From Deltaproteobacteria bacterium (GTDB lineage: Bacteria > Desulfobacterota > DSM-4660 > Desulfatiglandales > Desulfatiglandaceae), in NCBI GenBank assembly GCA_019307645.1, contig JAFDJF010000021.1, forward strand, positions 1 to 11,714: a DNA stretch of 11,714 bases, in the 5' to 3' direction. This document shows, piece after piece, positions 6,537-11,714 of this stretch (the stretch's first letter is position 1; the number at the start of each line of letters is the position of its first letter). The notes beneath the pieces were generated by a model that was not told the origin of the DNA, did no database searches, and saw only the letters and a program-made list of their open reading frames with translations. Position numbers and translations under genes: made by a program.

Positions 6537-7142
6537 ATGGCAAATAGAAAAAAATTGGGAAGAGATATTTTTTTGATAATGATTTTAGCGGTGGGCTTGA
6601 GTTGTATTGGTTTTCTTGCCTGTGGGGGCAACGGAGAATCAGACCCGAAATCCAAGTCAGCAAGTGAATCAGTTACGCAGTCCTCTCAAAAAACAGGTCT
6701 GCAATCGTCAAAGGAAAAATCACCGGCAGGCTGGAAAACCTTTCAGTTTCAAGGGTGGTCGATATCTTTCCCCAGCAATTGGAGTGGTGATGCAGATGCC
6801 GGTGTATGGTGGCCTGGAGAAGGCAGCCTCAATATGGGAAGACCAGCCCTCAGTGTTCATTGCGGAGGTATCCCGTTAATGCCCAATACAGCTTTTGAAG
6901 ATCGGGTCATCTCCCATATCAACGGAGAGCCCCAGGAAAGACAAAATGTGTCGGTTTCGGGTTTTTCAGGATTTAAATGTTCCTGGGAGTTTATGGGGAA
7001 AAAGCATCTGGGACTTTTTCTGGAAGAGAAAATAGGTGGAGGAATAGGTGTGATCCATTTTGTGGATTGCCAGGCACCCAGTAGTGATTTTGATCAACAC
7101 AAAGGGGATTTTGAAAAGATTGTTGCCTACATAAAAGAATAG
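6537..7142 (+). CDS. Lipoprotein of unknown function
   Basis: 201 residues. The start at 6537 is set by AAGGAGG (6522-6528) 8 bases upstream; the frame extends further back but without such a site. Residues 1-29 are a lipoprotein signal: NRKK basic start, hydrophobic stretch, and lipobox FLAC with Cys29 as the lipidated residue. A low-complexity Ser/Lys/Gln linker (about 33-62) follows. The globular part starts near 64 (AGWKTFQFQGWSISFPSNW), a pattern reminiscent of PsbP-like or similar small beta proteins in which a 'ISFP..W' strand opens the domain. It has two further cysteines in the mature part near HCGG and FKCSW. I do not recognise the family. Probably exported and membrane-anchored. 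It is co-directional with, but 53 bases from, the next gene. Confidence 0.8.
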   Translation: MANRKKLGRDIFLIMILAVGLSCIGFLACGGNGESDPKSKSASESVTQSSQKTGLQSSKEKSPAGWKTFQFQGWSISFPSNWSGDADAGVWWPGEGSLNMGRPALSVHCGGIPLMPNTAFEDRVISHINGEPQERQNVSVSGFSGFKCSWEFMGKKHLGLFLEEKIGGGIGVIHFVDCQAPSSDFDQHKGDFEKIVAYIKE

Positions 7143-7195
7143 GAACCGGAACATAACGCGCAAGTAGTTGAGAACTTATCAAAACAGGCAAGATT

Positions 7196-8005
7196 ATGAA
7201 AATTTCTAAACAAGATGCTAAACTTTTCTTTGATTTGATGTGGGCTCTCCAATATTTTGTAAATCAAAAGCTCAAAATTCTTACCGGCGTAAAAAGTTTA
7301 GATGACTATGCTGGGTGTTCTACTGAAGAAAAATTTGAAGTCCGGAAAGCTCTTTATGCAGACACAAAATTGATTGATTCCTTTGTTCAAGAAAATCCTC
7401 AAAAATTTTCTGAAAAGAACCTCTCAATTGTTTCTAATTGGAAAAACTATATTGAAGGAGACTTTCATATTGAGCGGTTTTTAAAGAGATACACCGTTTT
7501 TATTAAAGGCGCTGATGTATATGGAGTGCTGGCACTTCATCAAAGACTCGATGAGTTGATCCATCGTTCCCGTCTCCCTCTATATGTGAAGACGGTTCTT
7601 TTACCATTTAAGGGAAAAATTGTATACGACGGTCTTTTTCAAACATACAATTTCTATTTTGGGGCCGGAATAAAACGCGAATTAAAAGAATCCTATATGA
7701 GAGCACAACAAAATAATCGTATTATCGAAAGTCTTGAACCAACTCAAAAGAAAAAACTGAGCAAATCTTTGAAAAATTGGATGCCTGAATTAAACGAACT
7801 TGCCGGCAAAGCAAAAAAGTTACGTGGAAGCTCCGGACATTCAGCAATTTGTAGCCCGGCATTCAGTTTGGTAAAGGCTAGTATAGAATTTGCTCAACTA
7901 TCGGCATCTGATTCAGCCGATTTGGATCATCTCTATAAATCATTGAGGAAGGTGGAACGAGCATTAACAAAATCAAATATGGTGCTTAATCGAGAAGAAT
8001 ATTAG
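7196..8005 (+). CDS. Hypothetical AT-rich orphan protein, 269 residues
   Basis: A soluble-looking protein of 269 residues with no signal peptide or membrane segment. Prominent segments are FFDLMWALQYFVNQKL (about 11-26), ADVYGVLALHQRLDELIH (about 106-123), PFKGKIVYDGLFQTYNFYFG (about 137-156) and a basic helix around 180-210. The region rich in aromatic residues near 145-156 is the most protein-family-like part, but I cannot name a family. Codon use is markedly AT-rich compared with the transporter genes, pointing to recent acquisition. The ribosome-binding site before the ATG at 7196 is weak ('caggcaag'). It sits between two lipoprotein genes on the same strand with gaps of 53 and 57 bases. 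No catalytic motif is evident. It is very likely a real gene because of its length and non-random composition. Confidence 0.75.
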   Translation: MKISKQDAKLFFDLMWALQYFVNQKLKILTGVKSLDDYAGCSTEEKFEVRKALYADTKLIDSFVQENPQKFSEKNLSIVSNWKNYIEGDFHIERFLKRYTVFIKGADVYGVLALHQRLDELIHRSRLPLYVKTVLLPFKGKIVYDGLFQTYNFYFGAGIKRELKESYMRAQQNNRIIESLEPTQKKKLSKSLKNWMPELNELAGKAKKLRGSSGHSAICSPAFSLVKASIEFAQLSASDSADLDHLYKSLRKVERALTKSNMVLNREEY

Positions 8006-8062
8006 CCAATAAAAAAAGCCGAGCCGTTAGTTGCCAGGATACAGGCAGAAAGGAGAAAGACC

Positions 8063-8467
8063 ATGGACATAAGGATAAACGGAACTCTCGCGATGGCAGT
8101 CGCGTTCGCCCTGCTTATAAACATTCTTACAGGCTGTGGTAGCTCTACCGGCGACGGACTATCCCTGCAGGATATCCCTCGTTACCCTAACGCAACCGAA
8201 GGTGAGTCGATAGAGCAACCCAGCTTTGGTGGCGGTGTGAGTGGAAACCTTGTGCAGTTTACTACTACCGACTCATACGACGAGGTTGTGGATTTCTATA
8301 CCGATGCTCTAAAGAATTACGATACAGAGGTTTTCTCCCATACATCTGAACTGGGCCGTCAAACTGCTATCTCCCTCCCGCAGAAGAAAAGGGTGATATC
8401 TGTGGCCATTCAGGAGTTTACTGCAGAGGGGGAAGTGAACATCACTCTCATGGGGGTGGGAAGTTAA
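8063..8467 (+). CDS. Small lipoprotein of unknown function
   Basis: 134 residues. ATG at 8063 follows AAAGGAG at about 8049-8055. The signal ends in the lipobox ILTGC, with Cys25 lipidated. The mature part begins with GSSTGDGLSLQDIPRYPNAT. A compact alpha/beta domain follows: LVQFTTTDSYDEVVDFYTDA (about 68-87), then AISLPQKKRVISVAIQEF and NITLMGVGS. The 'IPRYPNA ... y.tsDsydeVvdFY ... I.i....' layout recurs in small secreted proteins of deltaproteobacteria and archaea, but I cannot give a function. Probably membrane-anchored on the periplasmic side. It is convergent with the TPR-like gene, whose stop lies 46 bases away, with no clear terminator between them. Confidence 0.8.
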   Translation: MDIRINGTLAMAVAFALLINILTGCGSSTGDGLSLQDIPRYPNATEGESIEQPSFGGGVSGNLVQFTTTDSYDEVVDFYTDALKNYDTEVFSHTSELGRQTAISLPQKKRVISVAIQEFTAEGEVNITLMGVGS

Positions 8468-8513
8468 CAGTCCCTTATGCGTTGCGTGGATGGGGGACGT
8501 CCAGCTTTCTCTC

Positions 8514-9524
8514 TTAGTAACCCTTATAGCGATCTCTCCTTTGAATAAACTTAAGGTACCTGCGGAATAAATCGGGATTTATATCCTTCATCAAGCCACG
8601 AATATCCATAAAATCTATGCTCTTGATAAATTTTAAAGAATCCTCATTGTCACAAAGGATTATGGATCTAATGAAAACCTTGGCCTTTAGATCGGACGCA
8701 TGTTCTTTATCATATGTTTTTTTTATATTGAGATATTCGTCCACGAATTCTTTAAGTCCGTCATTAAGCTTAATAGTCTTGGGTTTAAATATTCCTTCGA
8801 TGTAAGCATAACTCGGAAGCCATTCAAGGGCCAAATAATCCTCAAGGTTATGTTCTTCAATAATTTGATCTCTCAATTCCAGAAGCGCTCTGTCCTTCAT
8901 ATGGCACCAATCAATGCCACCAGGATCAATTAAACATGCCTCCAGATAGCACTGTCTGGAAGCGCCTGTGTCTCCCGGCTCTCCACGCAACATATAAGCA
9001 TCTCCTAAATATCCATAGATCGCTACGTTATCCGGGGTTTCAGGGATGCAGGCCTGAAGATAATTTATCGCCAGGTTGTATTCTTTAAGCTGCATGTAAA
9101 CATAGCCGGTCGGAACAGTATCGGAAATATAGAGAGCATTCGTCAAATTACATTCCTCAAGGGCCTCTCGCATCTTTCTGAAAAACGAGTGTTTGATCTT
9201 TGCGACAATATTTTGACTGCCAAAACTCACTGGCTGGAAGTAGCTTTCAAACGAAGTCCAAAGTCTGTACAAGTGCGCGGGCCTTTCGGGGCAAGCGTCA
9301 GGGACACGAGAGAAACCTTTTATTAAAAAATCGGTGAGCTTTGTTTCCCAGTCAATGGCATCCCTGTCATGATACAACTCCTGGTAGCGGTTGAATGCTT
9401 TTCTTGCCGCATCAAGATTTAACTTTGTCAATTCCAACACGCCACGGTTAAACAGCATGTCCTGGTCCTGAAAAAGCAATAGTTGCTCACCTATCGGCCA
9501 TTTTTTATCCTGATCTGTGTCCAT
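8514..9524 (-). CDS. TPR-like helical repeat protein
   Basis: 336 residues from the ATG at 9524; a TTG at 9554 in the same frame, with GGAG 4 bases upstream, would add ten residues. A tetratricopeptide-like segment lies at about 138-202: PTGYVYMQLKEYNLAINYLQ, PETPDNVAIYGYLGDAYMLR, then an alternating helix ending LEACLIDPG. An earlier helix pair (FNRGVLELTKLNLDAARKAF) may be another repeat. The C-terminal third is charged and helical with no recognised domain. No signal peptide, so cytoplasmic and likely a protein-interaction factor. No partner is obvious. The real start is uncertain because a second minus-strand frame just upstream (9606-9505) also looks coding and runs into this gene, so a 5' frameshift is possible. 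Confidence 0.65.
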   Translation of the reverse strand: MDTDQDKKWPIGEQLLLFQDQDMLFNRGVLELTKLNLDAARKAFNRYQELYHDRDAIDWETKLTDFLIKGFSRVPDACPERPAHLYRLWTSFESYFQPVSFGSQNIVAKIKHSFFRKMREALEECNLTNALYISDTVPTGYVYMQLKEYNLAINYLQACIPETPDNVAIYGYLGDAYMLRGEPGDTGASRQCYLEACLIDPGGIDWCHMKDRALLELRDQIIEEHNLEDYLALEWLPSYAYIEGIFKPKTIKLNDGLKEFVDEYLNIKKTYDKEHASDLKAKVFIRSIILCDNEDSLKFIKSIDFMDIRGLMKDINPDLFRRYLKFIQRRDRYKGY

Positions 9525-9600
9525 AAAACCAACCAATCTTTTGAAGCAGTTCAAACAACTCCACGCGAAAGCCTCCCGGATACTTCTCGATTAAGTCTAT

Positions 9601-9680
9601 CCTCATTCCATTGCCCCCGCACGGGGGGCGACTTGCCCCTGGCGGTGCGATTGACATTGGAGTTTACGTTTCAATCCACA
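9601..9680 (-). CRISPR. Relic type I-C CRISPR array: one spacer between two incomplete repeats
   Basis: On the minus strand, 9679-9668 reads GTGGATTGAAAC, the invariant 3' end of type I-C repeats. A 35-base unit (9667-9633) follows, the normal I-C spacer length. Then 9632-9613 reads GTCGCCCCCCGTGCGGGGGC, the 5' part and stem of a type I-C repeat, including the CCCCCG/CGGGGG palindrome. Joined, the two pieces rebuild a complete 32-base I-C repeat. The second copy ends in a degenerate version of GTGGATTGAAAC (AATGGAATGAGG, about seven of nine bases matching after a one-base shift), as expected for a leader-distal terminal repeat. The first copy has lost its 5' 20 bases to unrelated sequence, so leader and remaining repeats are gone. 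The array direction agrees with the cas4 remnant at 10566-11047. Confidence 0.75.
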
Positions 9681-9789
9681 CTGGATGAACTGGGTAGGGA
9701 TTTTGATTTAAAGAGGCAGCGGGTTGAAAAACTGAAAGCTATCCTGAATAAGAGTCAATCGTAGACTTACCCCCAAACCTTCAGCATCA

Positions 9790-10158
9790 TCATATTTCAT
9801 CAATGATTTTCTTTATCGTTTCAGCAAGATCACCAATATGATCTTGACATACCTTGTATATGGCCTCAGCATTCACATCAAAGTAATGATGGCTGATAAT
9901 ATCCCTTAACGCTTTGGCCTTTTTCCACTCAACTTGCGGATATTTGGGCAGAAGGGAATTATTGGTAACCTTGTCGAGGTTTTTCAGCCCTTCGCCGATT
10001 GCAATCAATTGCATGCAGATGGAGTCCAGTTTTTCCATACCTCCATCCGAGCCCGTGAAATCCTCCACTGATTTTACCGGATAAAACCGCTTTAAGATCG
10101 TCTGAGTTGATTCGTAAATCTGGGTTAATATCTCAATTGCGAGGTCCCGATCATACAT
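9790..10158 (-). CDS. hepT: HEPN-domain toxin HepT (DUF86 family)
   Basis: 122 residues from the ATG at 10158, chosen over an upstream start because AAGAGG (about 10165-10170) lies 6 bases before it and family members begin 'M.DRDLA..IL..I'. The all-helical HEPN fold ends with the RNase motif RDIISHHY (Arg85, His90, Tyr92), which is the RX4HXY signature of HepT. IAIGEGLKNL (about 52-61) is the other typical helix. HepT is a ribonuclease toxin; in characterised pairs the partner MntA blocks it by adding AMP to the motif Tyr, which is present here as Tyr92. The gene overlaps mntA by 8 bases, toxin second, as is usual for this pair. All key residues are intact, so the module looks functional. 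Confidence 0.92.
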   Translation of the reverse strand: MYDRDLAIEILTQIYESTQTILKRFYPVKSVEDFTGSDGGMEKLDSICMQLIAIGEGLKNLDKVTNNSLLPKYPQVEWKKAKALRDIISHHYFDVNAEAIYKVCQDHIGDLAETIKKIIDEI

Positions 10159-10441
10159 AGACAGCCTCTTTGTCAATCTTGCGTTTAAGAAATCCATTCA
10201 TTTTTTTTCGGTAGCTGACAACGTCAACCTCTTGACTCAGTTGTTCTTCCAGATCCAGTTTAATGCCTATAAGATCAAATAAGTCCTGTGTTTCCATCTC
10301 AACGACAACATCAATATCACTTTGTGCGCGCATGTTGTCCCGGGCTGCAGAACCAAAAAGACCGATTCTTATAATATTATATTTTTGCTGGTTCATTTCC
10401 TTAAATCGACGCAGGGACGCGATTATCTCATCTCTTTTCAT
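10151..10441 (-). CDS. mntA: MNT-type nucleotidyltransferase antitoxin MntA
   Basis: 96 residues from the ATG at 10441, preceded by the purine-rich GGGGGAAAAGAGA; a longer frame to 10504 has no support. The minimal nucleotidyltransferase signature GSAARDNMRAQSDID (Gly30-Asp44) fits GSX10DXD exactly, and a third acidic residue, Asp73 in EVDVVS, follows at the expected distance. In studied HepT/MntA pairs this enzyme transfers AMP from ATP to the HepT active-site tyrosine and so acts as antitoxin in the cytoplasm. It overlaps hepT at its 3' end, so the two are coupled. It sits between a relic CRISPR array and a broken cas4. Confidence 0.92.
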   Translation of the reverse strand: MKRDEIIASLRRFKEMNQQKYNIIRIGLFGSAARDNMRAQSDIDVVVEMETQDLFDLIGIKLDLEEQLSQEVDVVSYRKKMNGFLKRKIDKEAVYV

Positions 10442-10491
10442 TCTCTTTTCCCCCGATGATAAAAACAGCGATTTCCAAAAGGCATTTAACA

Positions 10492-10520
10492 TCAATACCA
10501 GCATACAGAATTAAGCTCAA
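10492..10520 (-). promoter_or_regulatory. Possible promoter of mntA-hepT
   Basis: On the minus strand TTGAGC (10520-10515), a 17-base spacer and TATTGA (10497-10492) form a weak sigma70-like pair, with a start point near 10485 and a leader of about 45 bases. Each box matches the consensus only partly. Confidence 0.3.
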
Positions 10521-10565
10521 GTGATAAAATTCATGAGCAAATAATGGCCCGATCAAACATGAAAA

Positions 10566-11047
10566 TTATTTCTCTTCAGCAGGATAAAACAGTGTATCTT
10601 CTTTTATTCCAAGCTGTTTTTCTTTTATACGGAGCGTTTCCCGCTCACTCAGGAGGGCATTCATGAGTTTCCAGTCCTCTGTGTCTCTTGGCAGGACCTC
10701 AAACAGGGCCTGGGCGCAAAGCTGGACTTTGTCGTAATTGTCTTTCTTCGGTTTTCCCCGCTTATATTCTACGGGAAAGGGTCGCCATAAATCTTCAGAA
10801 TGTTCTGTATCGCGATGAAACTCCACCACATCCGCTTTTCCCACAACACCTAATCGAAGAGAGCGCATGGGCATGCTGTATTCGATCCTGACATCCCCCC
10901 TCGATTCCGATCATGCATAATTCTCCCCTCGGCGGTAAACCGGTTCTCGACCCATGCCTGCTCAACATGAATCAACGCGCATTGCCGCTCGCAGAAAAGA
11001 AGATGCTGCAAGGCGGAAAGTGGGAGTAGATCGTCTTCTGAGTACAT
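10566..11047 (-). pseudogene. cas4: Frameshifted type I-C cas4 with a replaced C-terminus
   Basis: The 5' part (11047 to about 10905) reads [20 protein letters not shown], then [20 protein letters not shown] and GRIMHDR. This is the N-terminus of type I-C Cas4, with the first iron-sulfur Cys (Cys19) and motif His45. Near 10900 a run of six G shifts the frame. The 3' part continues [26 protein letters not shown], then WRPFPVEYKRGKPKK (ExK nuclease motif) and QLCAQAL (Q motif). About six residues usually found between the halves are absent, so a small non-triplet deletion is likely. After QLCAQAL the sequence departs from Cas4, and the three C-terminal iron-sulfur cysteines are missing; the last 45 or so residues (EVLPRDTEDWKLMNALLSER onwards) look foreign. 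Cas4 is a nuclease that trims prespacers for CRISPR adaptation; this copy cannot work. A complete Cas4 is about 200 residues or more. Confidence 0.82.
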
Positions 11048-11074
11048 ATGAAAAAATCCTGAAACTTTTCAGTA

Positions 11075-11714
11075 TCAGCCTTCCTCCGAAATAAGGTTCA
11101 CAATAAGCCGGACCATCAATTCCTTCTGCCCCGGTTCACTCGCGGCCGTCAGAAGGGCAAGCGCCACGAGCGCCTTATTGCTGAAGCTTTTTTGATCCAA
11201 CAAGTCATTCTTCTTGAGAAACAACAGGAAGAGAAAAGAGCCGATCCTCTTGTTGCCATCCGTGAAAGGATGATCCTTGATCACGAAGTAGAGGAGATGG
11301 GCCGCCTTTTCTTCAACACCTGGATAAAGGTCATTGCCTCCGAATGTTTGCTGCACTGCTCCGATAATCCCGGCAAGAGCATCCCCACGTTCCTGGCCAA
11401 AGAGTTCACTCGCCTCTTTTCTGAGCATTAATTCCTTTTTCAAGGCGGCAATGGCCTGATGGGCCTTATCAATCTCCAGGCTGGCCTTGGCAACGTGTTT
11501 TGTCTCCAGAGCCGGCAGATTATTTTCGTCATATTGCAGAAGAAGCTGCCAGGTCCTTGCATAGCGATTGACAACTTCCAGAACGGCCAGTCCTTCATCG
11601 CTGACAAGGTTATGACTTTCCAGGGTGTCTGCAAGCAAACTCAAAACCTGCCGCACATCTTCAACGCCTTTTTCCGCCAGTCTGCGTTGATTGAGCGAAT
11701 AACCACGCACCAGA
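11075..11714 (-). CDS. RhuM family protein with Fic/Doc domain (5' end outside the window)
   Basis: 213 codons remain open to the window edge, with no start inside; a GTG at 11710 is within the coding region. VRGYSLNQRRLAEKGVEDVR is the typical end of the RhuM/Rha-like N-terminal domain. A helical region follows, then the Fic/Doc domain (about 70-211 from that GTG) with motif HPFTDGNKRIGSFLF (from His147). The motif has Lys-Arg after Asn, as in the Doc branch (HxFx[DN][GA]NKR), not Gly-Arg as in AMP-transferring Fic proteins. Doc phosphorylates elongation factor EF-Tu, so a kinase-type activity is possible, but this is inference. Such RhuM-Fic proteins are common in accessory islands and are about 330 residues. 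It lies 27 bases upstream of the cas4 relic, same strand. The catalytic residues here appear intact. Confidence 0.85.
   Translation of the reverse strand, partial: LVRGYSLNQRRLAEKGVEDVRQVLSLLADTLESHNLVSDEGLAVLEVVNRYARTWQLLLQYDENNLPALETKHVAKASLEIDKAHQAIAALKKELMLRKEASELFGQERGDALAGIIGAVQQTFGGNDLYPGVEEKAAHLLYFVIKDHPFTDGNKRIGSFLFLLFLKKNDLLDQKSFSNKALVALALLTAASEPGQKELMVRLIVNLISEEG

Noticed and set aside
7143..8062. Gaps around the AT-rich gene as integron attC sites (cassette-like small genes in one direction)
   Set aside because: No sequence fitting GTTRRRY or RYYYAAC core pairs with the needed inverted-repeat layout; candidates such as gttgaga and gttagtt do not fit.
878..8178. Shared 13-mer TGCAGGATATCCC at 878-890 and 8166-8178
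   Set aside because: Both lie inside unrelated coding genes with no extended similarity; coincidence around a short palindrome.
8468..8513. Intergenic stretch containing GGACGTCC as a terminator or transposon end
   Set aside because: The palindrome is only eight bases with no stem-loop or T run, and no partner end is seen.

Overview
The window looks like an accessory stretch of a mesophilic Desulfobacterota-type (deltaproteobacterial) genome. This is an inference from the general character of the genes: a CCC1-like fragment, an FbpABC-type transporter, a type I-C cas4, many toxin-antitoxin scraps and a 'caaggggtc' dispersed repeat. No rRNA, tRNA or marker gene fixes the lineage. Base composition is uneven: the transporter block (about 2.0-6.1 kb) is moderately GC-rich, while the gene at 7196-8005 is clearly AT-rich.

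Layout. 1-205: 3' end of a probable four-helix-bundle protein gene (minus strand) ending in a hairpin-bearing repeat. 198-1354: a PfpI/DJ-1 family gene behind a good promoter, convergent with an FMN nitroreductase. 1388-1681: a broken toxin-antitoxin locus in which a Phd/YefM antitoxin N-terminus runs into a YgiT-type zinc-finger C-terminus; its promoter and palindromic operator still look intact and face the nitroreductase. 1843-6141: an operon-like block starting with a truncated CCC1/VIT1-like transporter gene, then a secreted lectin-fold protein and a complete ABC importer (binding protein, fused two-domain permease, ATPase). 6181-6478: a second copy of the hairpin repeat abutting the C-terminal remnant of a PIN-domain toxin. 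6537-8467: two small lipoproteins flanking an AT-rich orphan gene.

8514-11714, all on the minus strand: a TPR-like protein; a one-spacer remnant of a type I-C CRISPR array (two incomplete repeats, 35-base spacer); a compact HepT/MntA (HEPN/nucleotidyltransferase) toxin-antitoxin pair; a frameshifted cas4 with a foreign C-terminus; and the C-terminal part of a RhuM-Fic/Doc protein that continues past the window edge.

The main result is the right-hand region. The order and orientation cas4 - [gap] - array match the cas4-cas1-cas2-array order of type I-C loci, but cas1 and cas2 are missing and a HepT/MntA module sits in their place. I read it as the wreck of a type I-C CRISPR locus occupied by a toxin-antitoxin pair. 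The repeat motif, spacer length and cas4 frameshift are visible directly; the history is inference.
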